In this document: positions 1-10,318 of the stretch, in pieces
Position numbering within the stretch: the stretch's first letter is position 1
How the letters are laid out: each line of letters begins with the position of its first letter
Assembly: GCA_036346355.1 (NCBI GenBank)
Contig: CM070591.1
Location: 37,108,392-37,172,391, forward strand
Length of the DNA stretch: 64,000 nt
Reading direction: 5' to 3'
From: Rhipidocladum racemiflorum
Lineage: Eukaryota; Streptophyta; Magnoliopsida; Poales; Poaceae
Translations under genes and position numbers: made by a program
The notes under the pieces: model-generated
The model's database searches: none
Told to the model about the DNA's origin: nothing
Seen by the model: only the letters and a program-made list of their open reading frames with translations

Positions 1-1
1 C

Positions 2-1996
2 AGCAAGGCGCGCAACTTGATCATCCAAGGTTTGGGACGCAGCGACTTTGACCGTGTGATCCATCTCAAATCCGCATATGAGGTATGGAAATCTCTTTGT
101 GATTACCATGAGGGTTCTAACACTATTAAAGAGGTTCGTCAAGATCTTTACAAAAAAGAATACATGCGATTTGAGATGAAACCCGGTGAGTCGCTAGATG
201 ACTTCTTTGCACGGTTCAATAAAATTCTTAGTAATCTTCGTGCTGTTGGAGTTAGTTTTGATGATGCTGCTAATGCTAGACAATTGCTTGGTGCTTTAGA
301 CATGTCTATTTGGGAGATGAAAGTTACATCCATTAGAGAATCTACTGTCATGAGTACACTTACATTAGATGTTCTGTATTCTAAATTGAAAACTCATGAG
401 TTGGATGTTCTTGCAAGGAAAGGTAATATTAAATCAATTGCTTTGATCTCTAACCCTAACATGTCAAATGCAAATTCTTCTTCTAGCTTTGCCCTATCCT
501 CCGTGTCTTCTTTAACAGATGAGCAAATTGAAGAATTTCCTGAAGAAGACTTGGTACTACTCTCTTCTCGCTTTAACAAAGCCTTGCAAAATGTGAGAAT
601 GAGAAAAAGAGGTGGTCCCCCAAGGTGTTACGAGTGTGGTGATCTCAACCACATGAGATCAAATTGTCCAAAGCTTGCAGGTAAAACATCAAAGGAGGAG
701 AAGGACAACGACAGAAGATATGAGAAGAAAAGGTTCTCTTCAAACGACAGGAAAAAGAAGAGCTTCATCAACCGCAAAGTGGTTCATCGAGTTCTTTCCG
801 CTCTTGAACAAGTCAATTTGAGCGATGTGGACTCGGAGAGCAGCGAGGACGATGCAACTCCAAGCAAACATGACTTGACAGGGTTGTGTCTCATGGCAAG
901 CAGCAAGGATAGCTTCACCGAGGACGATCAAGACAGCGACTTCAATGAGGTAGATCCTTCTTATGATGAATTAGCTATTGCTGTTGCTCGTCTTGGAAAA
1001 TTGCTTGACAAACGTGATAGAAAAATTAAGAAACATGATATTCTTGTGGAGTCATTGAATGCTGAAATTGCTAGACTTAAGACCTTGATTCCTGATGATG
1101 ATACTTGCAAATCATGTGACTTAATTTACAATGAGCTCACCTTGCTTAGGAAAGAACACGCTCTTCTGTTGCATCTAAATGAGAAAAATGAGAAACATAT
1201 TAAACATGCTAGCTGTTCCACTGATGATTTACATGGTTCAATTTCTTGTTCTAAATGCTCAACTCTTGAATTAAAATTGAAAGATGCAAATGCTAGGGTT
1301 TCTCAATTCACTGATAATCTGCTTACTCATGAGGTTCTTTCATGCTCTACTTGTCGTAAACAGAAAGGGAAGGTCGATATTCCTTGCAATAATTGTTTAA
1401 CTCTTGCTAAGAAAGTTGAGTATTTGCAAAATTCTTTGGAACGTTTCCCTAATGGCAAGAAAAAATTGAACATGATTTTGGATCAATCTAAGGTTAGCAC
1501 AAACAAGAGAGGTTTAGGTTTTGATCCTTATGCCACATATGAAACTAAACCTCGCACTGTTGTTCAGGCTCCTTGCAAAATTGAGTTATCTAATGAGCCT
1601 AAGAAAATTGCTTTTCAATCTGCTGGTTTTTTATCTTCTACTATGATGAATGCAAAATGTGCTTTTACTGTTAAAGCTAAACGTCATGTCAAGTACACTT
1701 GCACTCATTGTGGTAGAGATGGACACTTAGTAGATTTTTGCTTTAGACTAGCCAAACAGCAAAAGAAGGAAAGAACTGAGGCTAGGTCAAATTTCAGCAA
1801 AGCACATTTTTATGCACCTAGAGTGATGAAAACACCTTCTGTTCCTAGAAACATGGGAAAAGGCAAATCTGATTTTGTGCATAAAAATTATCGTGTTGTG
1901 CCTACTGTTGTGCGCCGTGTGTCTCAGTACTGGATTCTCAAAAATCTCATTCCTAACCCCAGTACTGAGACCTCGACATGTTTTGTTGCTATGTAG
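2..1996 (+). CDS. gag: copia Gag polyprotein (5' partial)
   Basis: This is the capsid/nucleocapsid protein of the copia element. The frame is open from the left edge, so the true start is upstream; the ATG at 17 is internal. The first ~130 residues resemble the retrotransposon gag (UBN2-type) fold. A CX2CX4HX4C zinc knuckle lies at about 626-670 and a second one at about 1700-1744, near the C terminus. Between them is an acidic, Lys/Glu/Leu-rich stretch with likely coiled coils. The frame ends at a TAG (1994-1996), and protease continues in the same frame directly after it. That stop is therefore either a gag/pol boundary that needs readthrough or a later nonsense change. I cannot tell which. 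Confidence 0.85.
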   Translation, partial: SKARNLIIQGLGRSDFDRVIHLKSAYEVWKSLCDYHEGSNTIKEVRQDLYKKEYMRFEMKPGESLDDFFARFNKILSNLRAVGVSFDDAANARQLLGALDMSIWEMKVTSIRESTVMSTLTLDVLYSKLKTHELDVLARKGNIKSIALISNPNMSNANSSSSFALSSVSSLTDEQIEEFPEEDLVLLSSRFNKALQNVRMRKRGGPPRCYECGDLNHMRSNCPKLAGKTSKEEKDNDRRYEKKRFSSNDRKKKSFINRKVVHRVLSALEQVNLSDVDSESSEDDATPSKHDLTGLCLMASSKDSFTEDDQDSDFNEVDPSYDELAIAVARLGKLLDKRDRKIKKHDILVESLNAEIARLKTLIPDDDTCKSCDLIYNELTLLRKEHALLLHLNEKNEKHIKHASCSTDDLHGSISCSKCSTLELKLKDANARVSQFTDNLLTHEVLSCSTCRKQKGKVDIPCNNCLTLAKKVEYLQNSLERFPNGKKKLNMILDQSKVSTNKRGLGFDPYATYETKPRTVVQAPCKIELSNEPKKIAFQSAGFLSSTMMNAKCAFTVKAKRHVKYTCTHCGRDGHLVDFCFRLAKQQKKERTEARSNFSKAHFYAPRVMKTPSVPRNMGKGKSDFVHKNYRVVPTVVRRVSQYWILKNLIPNPSTETSTCFVAM

Positions 1997-3106
1997 GCTT
2001 CTCGCGCGAGGAAGGAGAACATATGGTTAGTGGATTCCGGATGCTCACGCCACATGTCCGGTGCTAAGAATTGGTTCTCCTCCCTCACTCGTGCATCTCG
2101 TGCTGAAAGTGTTACTTTTGGAGATGCTTCTTCCTCTTCTGTTGTGGCAAAAGGTACAGTAAAGGTAAGTGACAAGTTTATGTTCAAGGATGTGGCTTTG
2201 GTTGAAAACTTGAAATATAACTTGCTCTCTGTTTCACAAATGCTTGATGAAGATCTTGAAATAAGTTTTAAGAAAAATAAATGCAAAGTGCTAGATGCTT
2301 CAGGTGATCTTGTTTTCAGGATTTCTCGTTTTGGAAGAGTATTTAAAGCTGATTTTGATGCATCACCTTCTTCTAAGCATAGGTGTCATATTGCCAATGT
2401 TTCTAAAGATTTATTCTTTTGGCATCGTAGACTTGGTCATGTTGGTTTTGATCATCTTACTCATGTAAGTGGTTTAGATCTCATACGTGGCTTGCCTAAG
2501 CTTAAGGGTGATAGCAATCTAGTATGTTCTTCTTGTAGACATGGTAAGATGATTGCAGGTTCACATCCACCTCTTACCATGGTGATGACAAACGCTCCAG
2601 GACAGCTTCTACATCTTGATACAGTTGGACCATCTCGAGTTCAATCCTTTGGAGGCAAACGGTATGTGGTTGTGATTGTTGATGATTTTTCTAGATACTC
2701 TTGGGTGTATTTTATGGCATCTAAGGATGAGGCTTTTAGTCATTTTAGAAGTCTTGTTCTTAGGCTTTCTGTTGACCATCCAGGAGCTCTCAAAGCTATT
2801 AGAAGTGATAATGGAACTGAATTCAAAAATGCTTCCTTTGATCTCTTTTGTGCTGAACAAGGAATTGATCATCAATTTTCATCTCCTAGAGTGCCTCAAC
2901 AAAATGGTGTAGTTGAAAGGAAAAATAGAACGTTAGTTGAAATGGCTAGAACTATGCTAGATGAGCATCACACTCCTAGAAATTTTTGGGCTGAAGCGAT
3001 TTCAACTGCTTGTTATGTTTCAAACCGTGTGTTTCTGAGATCAAAATTGGGTAAGACTCCATATGAGCTTCGGTTTGGACATAGACCTTCTGTTTCTCAC
3101 TTTTGA
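1997..3106 (+). pseudogene. pol: copia Pol part 1: protease and integrase core
   Basis: This continues the gag frame. The aspartic protease active site is seen as V-D-S-G with Asp at 2033-2035. The integrase zinc finger (H..H..C-x2-C) lies around 2420-2550. The integrase core follows with D (HLDTVGP), D (RSDNGTEF) and E (QQNGVVERKNR) all present. The frame is cut by TGA at 3104-3106; the next codons continue the same frame, so this is a nonsense change, consistent with CGA (Arg) to TGA at a CpG site. Protease and integrase are otherwise intact by eye. Confidence 0.85.
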
Positions 3107-4465
3107 GTTTTTGGATGCAAATGCTTTGTCTTGAAATCTGGAAATCTTGATAAATTTGAAGCTAGATCAATGGATGGCATTTTTCTTGGATATCCTGCTC
3201 ATACTCGTGGCTATCGTGTGCTTGTTTTGGAGACTAACAAAATTGTGGAAACTTGTGAAGTTACTTTTGATGAGGTTAGTCCAGGCACTAGTCTAAGTGA
3301 TGCAAGTACAAACGCATATGTTCAGGGGGAGAAAATCTTTGAAGATAATGATGATGTTGAAGATGAGGTCTTGACTCTTCCTAATGCACAACAAGCTGTA
3401 GCACCTTTGGCACCTACTACTACATCACCTACAGCTAACCATCCTCAAGCTACAACATCATCTGTACATGCTGAAAATGAAGAAGGAGAAGTCTCAAAAG
3501 CCAATGCTCCCTTGCACATTCAAAAAATGCATCCATCTGAACAAATGATTGGAGACCTAAATGAGAGAGTCACTCGATCCAGGTTTATTCATTTTGACAC
3601 TCATGCTCATTCTGCGTTAGTTGCTTCTTTTGAACCCAAAGATATATCTCATGCATTATCTGACGAATCTTGGATCAATGCCATGCATGAAGAATTAGAG
3701 AATTTTGAACGAAATAAAGTTTGGAAACTTGTCTCACCACCACCTGATTTTAATGTTATTGGAACTAGATGGGTTTTCAAAAATAAACAAAGTGAGGATG
3801 GTGTTGTTGTTAGAAACAAGGCTAGATTGGTTGCTAAAGGTTATACTCAAATTGAAGGCTTAGATTTTGATGAAACCTTTGCTCCTGTTGCTAGAATTGA
3901 AGCCATTATAATCCTTTTAGCATTTGCTGCATCCAAAGGTTTCAAATTGTATCAAATGGATGTGAAAAGTGCTTTTCTTAATGGCTACATAAATGAGGAG
4001 GTTTTTGTCAAGCAACCACCTGGTTTTGAAAATCCTAAGTTTCCAAATCATGTGTTCAAACTATCAAAAGCTTTGTATGGTTTGAAACAAGCCCCTAGAG
4101 CATGGTATGATAGGCTAAAAACTTTTTTACTTGAAAGGGGGTTTTTAATGGGAAAGGTTGACAAAACTCTCTTTTTACTCAAGCAAGGCAATGATCAGCT
4201 ATTCGTTCAGATTTATGTTGATGATATTATCTTTGGTGGTTCCTCTCATGTTTTAGTGTCTGAGTTTTCAGAAACAATGAGGAAGGAGTTTGAGATGAGT
4301 ATGATGGGTGAGTTGACATACTTTTTGGGATTTCAAATCAAGCAAACAAAGGATGGTACTTTTGTGCATCAAAGCAAATACACAAAAGACTTGTTGCATA
4401 GATTTGGGATGGAAAATAGCATGCAAACCGATCATGACACCCATGGAGAGCGCTTGCACACTTGA
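3107..4465 (+). pseudogene. pol: copia Pol part 2: integrase C-terminus and reverse transcriptase
   Basis: The same frame resumes after the TGA at 3104-3106, through the integrase C-terminal segment (FGCKCFVLK, then GIFLGY) and a variable acidic linker. RT follows, with the copia motifs RLVAKGYTQ, QMDVKSAFLNG, YGLKQAPRAWY and the catalytic YVDD at about 4214-4225. The frame is lost near 4425-4435, where homology jumps to another frame, and it ends at 4465. A single small indel explains this. Confidence 0.85.
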
Positions 4466-5171
4466 TCCGGATGAAGATGGTGAGCCGGTTGATCAAAAGG
4501 AATATAGAAGCATGATAGGTTCACTTTTGTACCTCACTGCATCAAGGCCGGATATACAATTTGCTGTGTGCTTGTGTGCTCGTTTTCAAGCTTCCCCACG
4601 TGCTTCACATCGACAAGCTGTCAAGCGAATTTTCAGGTATCTTCATGGAACTCAAGATTTTGGCATTTGGCTTTCTGCTTCCTCATGCATTAGTTTAAGA
4701 GCCTTTTCTGATGCTAATTTTGGAGGATGTAGAATTGATAGAAAAAGTACAACTGGTACATGTCATTTCTTGGGCAATTCTCTTATTGCATGGTCATCTA
4801 GAAAACAATCTTCTGTTGCACAATCAACTGCTGAATCTGAATATGTGGCTGCTGCTAGTTGTTGTTCTCAAATTCGTTGGATAGTAGCTACACTTAAAGA
4901 TTATGGGGTTAATTTGGATAGTGTTCCTCTTTTGTGTGATAACACTAGTGCAATTTGCATTGCTAAGAACCCCGTGCAACAATCTAGAACAAAACACATT
5001 GACATCAAATTTCACTTTCTTAGAGATCATGTTGAAAAAGGCAACATTGTGCTTCATCATGTGGATACTGAACATCAATTGGCAGACATTTTCACAAAAC
5101 CTTTGTCTTCTTCTCGTTTTGCTTTTATTCGGGGAGAACTTGGGATTGTTCATCCAATGGGTTTGTTTTGA
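4425..5171 (+). pseudogene. pol: copia Pol part 3: RT C-terminus and RNase H
   Basis: This is downstream of the frameshift, in a different frame. It starts at the RT thumb (CKPIMTPM) and runs through YLTASRPDIQFAV into copia RNase H (SDANFGG, then AESEYVAAA). It ends with the typical ADIFTKPL block and a TGA. The open stretch can be read from 4353, but homology begins only near 4425. The stop overlaps the first polypurine tract. Confidence 0.88.
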
Positions 5172-5178
5172 GGGGGAG
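5165..5178 (+). other. first polypurine tract after RNase H
   Basis: TTTTGAGGGGGAG overlaps the RNase H stop codon. It is the first of seven G5-type tracts between pol and the LTR. Confidence 0.6.
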
Positions 5179-5553
5179 TTTCCTTGCCAAGTTCTTTCAC
5201 TTGATAAGCTCACTTTATCATATTTCTTTATATGTTATGTATTTGAGCTAATATATGATAATATAATTGTCTCACTTGAACTAAAAATGACATTGTGGAA
5301 TTCCTTGGACTGATTGCCTATAGCTAAATACTCCGTGATATCTCACTCTTCTAGGCTTGATATTGAATCCTCTTGACAAATTTGGGCTATGAAGCAAGTG
5401 TGGTTTCAACTTTACTCTTTCATAAGACCTTTTAATCACTTTTGCATGTTTATAATCAAAGAAAAATGAAAAGAAAAGGGAATCAATAAAAAAGGGTTGT
5501 TAAAAGCAAAAGCCTCAAGTTATGAGCTTCAGGATGCTTTCCCTAAAAGATAA

Positions 5554-5652
5554 GATGTATGCTTCAAGCATGCCATTCCCTCAAAAGACAAGATGTATGC
5601 TTCAAGCATGCCACTACAAGGAAATAAAAGAAGTATGCTTCAAGCATGCCAC
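5554..5652 (+). repeat. three copies of a palindrome-bearing short repeat
   Basis: GTATGCTTCAAGCATGCCA occurs at about 5557, 5594 and 5633. Each copy contains ATGCTT-C-AAGCAT, a perfect inverted repeat with 6-bp arms. Confidence 0.8.
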
Positions 5653-6003
5653 ATGCAGTTTACTGTTTAAAGATTAAATTGGTCCACTAGATTGGAGTTG
5701 AAACTACTTGCTCGCCCTGATTTGTTATTTGCTTCAACTTTGAGCCTTTGTTTTTCTACTAAAGGTTTTGCTTAGTACTTGGCTATAGTTGATTGAATTA
5801 AGGTTGAGATGCATGTCATTCCCTAACTTGCTAAAATCACATCAAGATCATGTATTTTGCATGTTATGTGATATATAAGGTTATATGATCGAATGAGCTC
5901 ATCTTTTCCTATCTTGGCACTCCCTTGTTTTTCCTTGTGAAATCCTTGCTACAGGAAATTTTGAACATGTTCTCTCTTTTGTACTCTTGATGAATCCATT
6001 GTC

Positions 6004-6317
6004 AAAGGGGGAGAAATTTGGGAATCGTTGAAAAGTTTAAGGAAAAAGGGGGAGAAGAAAAAAAAAGGGGGAGTTGTTTTTGGAAATTTGAGAATTTTGG
6101 GAGAAGTTTGGAGAATTTTGAAATTTTTGGGCACATTGCACATTCACACACATTTTCCTTCTCAGGGGGAGATTTTGTTTTGCATTTTGGTCAAAGGGGG
6201 AATTCTGTGTTTTCTCTTTTTGGTCTTTGATCCTTTGTATTTCAAAATCTTTTGTAAAGTGAATGCCAAATGTTCAATTCTAAGTGGTGTTGCCAATGTT
6301 TTCATCAAGGGGGAGAT
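6004..6317 (+). repeat. multiplied polypurine tracts
   Basis: AAAGGGGGAGAA, AAAAAGGGGGAGAA, AAAAAAGGGGGAGTT, CTCAGGGGGAGATT, CAAAGGGGGAATT and ATCAAGGGGGAGAT lie in a 310-bp block. The last abuts the LTR start TGTGAAATC, so it is the tract expected to prime plus-strand DNA. Multiple tracts are an established Sirevirus feature. Confidence 0.8.
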
Positions 6318-6458
6318 TGTGAAATCATGTGCTGAAAAATTAGCTTAGAATTCAATTTGCAAAATGTGTTTGTGCATGTGTTTTGACAATTTGACAAGAA
6401 ACAGTAAGTTTCGCTTTGGCGCCAGACCAAACTTAAAGAAAACAGTAAGTTTCCCATC

Positions 6459-7010
6459 TACGACGGACCAAATTTGTTGGTCTGTCGTAAACATGCTTTG
6501 GCAACTTCATTTTCCCATGTACGACAAACCAAGTTTTTTGGTCTGTTGTAAACATGAATCTGAGTCCTTTTGCGCCGAACCGATTTTGTGTACGACGGAC
6601 CAAGTTTTTGGGTATGTCGTGCACATGTTTTTGAGCTCTTGTGCCAAACTCAATTTTCCAAGAAAATAGCAGTCAGCGCAAGTACGACGGACCAAGTTTT
6701 TGTGTCTGTCGTGGACGTGCTTTTGAGATCATGAGCCGGACTCAATTTTCCAAGAAACCAGTAAGTTTTGCATGTACGTCGGACTAATTTCTTTGGTCAG
6801 TCGTGAACGGCTTTTTGAGGATTGATTTTGCATGTACGACGGACTGATTTCTTTTAGCCTGTCGTGAACGTGTTTTCGTCGGAATGATTTCTTCTTGAAA
6901 CCGAGACTTTCACTTGTACACCGGACCGATTTTGTTGGTCCGTTGTGAATGGTTTTTTTTAGTGACTTTTTCATGTGTACGCCGGACCATATTTTTTGGT
7001 CCGTCGTGAA
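6459..7010 (+). repeat. array of eight palindromic units in the copia LTR
   Basis: Eight units of the form TACGACGGACC-AAnTTTnTT-GGTCCGTCGT occur at about 6459, 6520, 6591, 6683, 6775, 6835, 6917 and 6978. Each can fold into a ~10-bp stem. Palindromic motifs in the U3 of Sireviruses are known; the unit here has its own sequence. The solo LTR has only five. Confidence 0.88.
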
Positions 7011-7364
7011 TGCGTTTTTGCTCGATTAGGGTTTTGAGCAAAATTGGAATTGTGTTTGATTTGTTTTTGAGATTATGAAATTTGTGAGAATTTCATGATG
7101 CTTGAAGTGGACTTTATGCAATGCTCGTGTGAGTACTTGCATGGATTGATGCGAGTCAAATCGTGGACTTGTGCTCGGAATTGTTTTGTGGTCTGTTCAT
7201 GTGCAGGTATTGCTCGAAGACGAACGTGGTCGATGATGGGACCGAAACTAGGTTCATGGAGGAGCTGAGGTTTGGGACTAGGTTCAGGGAGGAATTGAGG
7301 TCTTGGTGGTCAAGGATGTCATGCGGGACGTTCGGGCTAAGAGAATGGTGCACATGAAGAATGG

Positions 7365-7493
7365 TTAGTCACGTGAGAATGGCAGGAGGTCATTCGCGTG
7401 CAAAGTGTTAGTCACGTGAGTATGGCAGGTGGCCATACGCGTGCAAAGTGTTAGTCACGTGAGTATGGTAGGGTTGCCATACGCGTGCAAGAG
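7365..7493 (+). repeat. three 43-bp tandem repeats with G-box
   Basis: The units start at 7365, 7408 and 7451. Each begins TTAGTCACGTGAG, holding the palindrome CACGTG (plant G-box core), and ends near CGCGTGCAA. They lie ~100-220 bp upstream of the TATA-like box, where enhancers are expected. Confidence 0.88.
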
Positions 7494-7587
7494 TTATACT
7501 CGGCCAGGTTGGGCCAAGAGGAGTTGTGTTGAATACATACTCCTTCTAGATTAGGAATTGTATTCAGAACTCTTTGTGTTTTGCTCC

Positions 7588-7597
7588 TTTAAATAGG
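7588..7597 (+). promoter_or_regulatory. TATA-like box of the copia LTR
   Basis: TTTAAATAGG is followed at once by GGAGGGGTGTCTCC, a small inverted repeat. Position and context fit the U3/R boundary, and the solo LTR keeps it at about 10415-10424. Confidence 0.6.
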
Positions 7598-7704
7598 AGG
7601 GGTGTCTCCTGTTGAAGGGCATCAATTGGAGCTGAGCGCATTGAGAGCCTCAAGCTCAGTTTTAGGGTTTGTACTCTTTTGATGAGAGTATTTTAGACAA
7701 AAGA

Positions 7705-7710
7705 AATAAA
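7705..7710 (+). terminator. poly(A) signal AATAAA in copia LTR
   Basis: AATAAA lies ~110 bp after the TATA-like box, as expected for the R region. It is conserved at 10537-10542 in the solo copy. Confidence 0.5.
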
Positions 7711-8256
7711 GATCAATTCTTCTAGATCCTTGCGTGCTACAGTAACCACGTTGCTACAGTGTTTCCTGTTTTGGTTCTTGTTTGCATGCTTGTTCTTTTC
7801 TAGATTGGTTTTTGTTCTTTGAGTTTTATCTTGATTTGATCCATCAAAACATTTCTAGAGAATTGATTTAGGGTTTCTCTAAGTTTAGTTGATTAAACTT
7901 TTGTTGTTTCTGTTAAACCTTCAAGTTTACGTTAGATCAATTCTCGTCATCTTCTGTTACAGCAAGCTTGCGAGGTTCATAACTTTTGATCCGTAAGTCC
8001 GATCGAGCTAATTCTTTTTGATTTAGATTTGTATTGGAATATAGTTTCTTGTGTCCAAATTTCAGATCGTTCCGACGGTTGGATCTCCGGGAATTCGCGT
8101 TTTACCGAACCTCTGTCATTCTGTTTTTGTCGAAAACGAGGCAATTATTTGGTTCTGTTTTGGGGTGAACTTTTAATAGATCAAGAATTTGGTTTTAGCT
8201 TCCGCACAATTATTCACTCCCCTCTGATTGCTATATTCGTATACTTCGATCCTACA

Positions 8257-8261
8257 CAATG
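8257..8261 (+). repeat. right target-site copy CAATG of the copia insertion
   Basis: The five bases directly after the LTR end. The left copy would lie outside the window. Confidence 0.6.
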
Positions 8262-8710
8262 ACTCAATGACGCTTTATCTGGTTGAAGTTAGGAAGATGG
8301 AGAAATACTTCAAGAATTTTGAGGTACTCTACATTCCCAGGATGGAGAATTCCTTGGCCGACCATCTTTCAAAGGTCGGTTCCTCCCAAATTCCTACTCC
8401 CGCAGGAGTGCTCGTCGAGCATTTACATAAGCCCTCCATTCCCTCTGTAGAGGAGGCACTAGAGGAATGCAGTAACGTCTCTCTCCTTGAGCATGGTGCG
8501 AGTTGGATGATGCCATTCATTCAATTTCTTACACATGGGACACTACCCGAGGAAGAAGCCAAGCGTTCCCGGCTTATAAGACGATCCTCCCCATACAAGC
8601 TGATCGAGGGCGTCTTATACCGTAAAGGAGCACTAGGAGTCCTCTCCAAGTGCATCTCTCAGGAAGAAGGTAAATACCTTCTAAGAGACATCCATGAAGG
8701 AATGTGCTGA
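8262..8710 (+). pseudogene. pol: Tat gypsy Pol: end of RNase H and start of integrase
   Basis: The reading frame has the late RNase H block (YIPRMENSLADHLSK), then a linker, then the beginning of the integrase zinc finger (LLRDIHEGMC). It stops at TGA 8708-8710. The part between the histidine half of the finger and the cysteine half is missing, so the HHCC finger is incomplete. The open frame extends left into the copia LTR, but only the part after 8261 is gypsy. Confidence 0.82.
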
Positions 8711-9364
8711 TGCTCGCTCGATAGTAACCTCTTGCTAAGCATGCCAGTTTCATGCTCGCAAAGTTCATCAGCCGGCATACGTGCTCCAGACCATTCCTTT
8801 ATCGTGGCCATTCTCGGTCTGTGGGGTCGATATACTCGGACCCTTTCCCCGAGGCCAGAAGGGATGCAAGTACTTGCTCGTGGCTATCGACACTTTCACT
8901 AAGTGGATCGAAGTGAAGCCCGTGTCGACCATCTCGGCCCAGGCGGCCAAGATGTATTTTAGCAATAACGTGGTGACGCGTTTTGGCATTCCAAACCGTC
9001 TCATTACAGATAATGGAACTCAGTTCGCGAAGACATCGGGACCAAGGTATGCTTCGCATCTATGGCACATCCATAGAGCAACGGAGCAGCCAAGCGAGCA
9101 AATGGGTAAATCATACAAGGAATTAAGAAGGGGGTTTTCAAAAACCTTGACTAGCATGGACAAGCCTGGGTGGACGAGCTTCCTTCCGTCCTATGGTCGG
9201 TTCGCACTATGACTAGTCGAGTTACGGGAGAAACTCCTTTTCAGCTCGTCTACGGTGCAGAGGCCATCTTGCCTACTGAAATTGTGCTGGGTTCCCCAAG
9301 GGTGCACCTGGTCGATGACGTCGACCAGGAGGGTGAGCATCTCCTAGACCTCGACCTCACAGAG
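8711..9364 (+). pseudogene. pol: Tat gypsy integrase core, frameshifted
   Basis: The second finger half (SC-xx-CQFHARK, with a TAA inside) and IPLSWPF are followed by the first catalytic Asp (GVDILGPF) and the second (ITDNGTQF). The frame then shifts near 9020. The third block reads HP-stop-SNGAAKRANG, so the usual Glu is Lys and a Gln codon is TAG (9074-9076). More stops follow (9110s, 9152-9154). The segment from 9170 (DELPSVLWSVRT, GETPFQLVYGAEA) is a standard gypsy integrase tail. It is cut at 9364 by the solo LTR. Confidence 0.85.
9360..9364 (+). repeat. TSD CAGAG, left copy
   Basis: Identical to 11074-11078 on the other side of the solo LTR. Confidence 0.9.
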
Positions 9365-9505
9365 TGTGAAATCATGTGCTGAAAAATTGGTTTTGAACTG
9401 AAAAATTAACTTAGAATTGGATTTGCAAAATGTGCTTGTGCATGTGCTTGACAATTTGACAAGAAGCAGTAAGTTTCGTTTTTGCGCCGAACCGATTTTG
9501 TGTTT

Positions 9506-9828
9506 GCACCGGACCAAGTTTTTGGGTCTACCGTGGACGTGCTTTTGAGCTCATGAGCCGGACTCAATTTTCCAAGAAACCAGTAAGTTTTGCATGTACG
9601 TCGGACCAATTTCTTTGGTCAGTTGTGAACGGCTTTTTGAGGATTGATTTCGCATGTACGACGGACCGATTTTGTTTGTCCGTCGTGAACGTGTTTTCGC
9701 CGGAATGATTTCTTCTTGGAACCAAGACTTTCACTTGTACACCGGACCGATTTTGTTTGTCCGTTGTGAATGGTTTTTAAGTGACTTTTTCATGTGTACG
9801 CCGGACCATATCTGTTTGTCCGTCGTGA
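9506..9828 (+). repeat. five palindromic units in the solo copia LTR
   Basis: CGGACC...GGTC(C)G type stems at about 9506, 9596, 9657, 9738 and 9797 correspond to the later units of the array at 6459-7010. Confidence 0.8.
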
Positions 9829-10189
9829 ATGCGTTTTTGCTGAATTAGGGTTTTGAGCAAAATTGGAATTGTGTTTGATTCATTTTTGGGATTATGAAAT
9901 TTGTGAGAATTTCATGATGCTTCTTTTGAAGTGGACTTTATGCAATGCTCATGTGAGTAGTTGCATGGATTGACATTGAGTCAAGTCGTGGACTTGTGCT
10001 CGGATTCGTTTTGTGGTTTGTTCATGTGCAGGTATTGCTCGAGGGCGAACGTGGTCGATGACGGGATCGGAACTAGGTTCATGGAGGAACTGAGGTTCAG
10101 GACTAGGTTCAGGGAGGAACTGAGGTCTTGGTGGTCAAGGATGTCATGCGGGACGTTCGGGCTAAGAGAATGGTGCACATGAAGAATGG

Positions 10190-10318
10190 TTAGTCACGTG
10201 AGAATGGCTGGAGGTCATTCGCGTGCAAAGTGTTAGTCACGTGAGTATGGCAGGTGGCCATATGCGTGCAAAGTGTTAGTCACGTGAGTATGGTAGGGTT
10301 GCCATATGCGTGCAAGAG
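10190..10318 (+). repeat. three 43-bp G-box repeats in the solo LTR
   Basis: TTAGTCACGTGAG starts at 10190, 10233 and 10276. Period and copy number match the array at 7365, so the array was present in the common ancestor. Confidence 0.85.

Larger units (their letters stand above)
5179..6317 (+). other. spacer between RNase H and 3' LTR
   Basis: A 1.1-kb region without a convincing ORF. Some Sireviruses carry an env-like gene here, but I see none. It holds a short tandem repeat (5554-5652) and six more G-rich tracts at about 6004, 6043, 6061, 6161, 6191 and 6305. Confidence 0.7.
1..8256 (+). mobile_element. Ty1/copia LTR retrotransposon, Sirevirus type, 5' part outside window
   Basis: The domain order on the plus strand is gag, protease, integrase, reverse transcriptase, RNase H, then a 1.1-kb spacer and a 3' LTR (6318-8256). 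Integrase before RT is the copia order. Repeated GGGGGAG polypurine tracts before the LTR and a palindrome array inside it are known hallmarks of the Sirevirus genus. The 5' LTR, primer site and start of gag lie left of base 1. The right flank CAATG (8257-8261) should be the target-site duplication. The element lies within the RNase H/integrase region of a Tat gypsy element. One stop in integrase, one frameshift in RT and one stop between gag and pol make it non-autonomous as read. Confidence 0.9.
6318..8256 (+). mobile_element. 3' LTR of the copia element
   Basis: It starts TGTGAAATCATG and ends CGATCCTACA, 1939 bp. The borders are fixed by comparison with the solo copy at 9365-11073, which has the same ends and a perfect 5-bp TSD. 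Inside are a hairpin array (6459-7010), three 43-bp repeats with CACGTG (7365-7493), a TATA-like TTTAAATAGG (7588-7597) and AATAAA (7705-7710). Confidence 0.92.
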
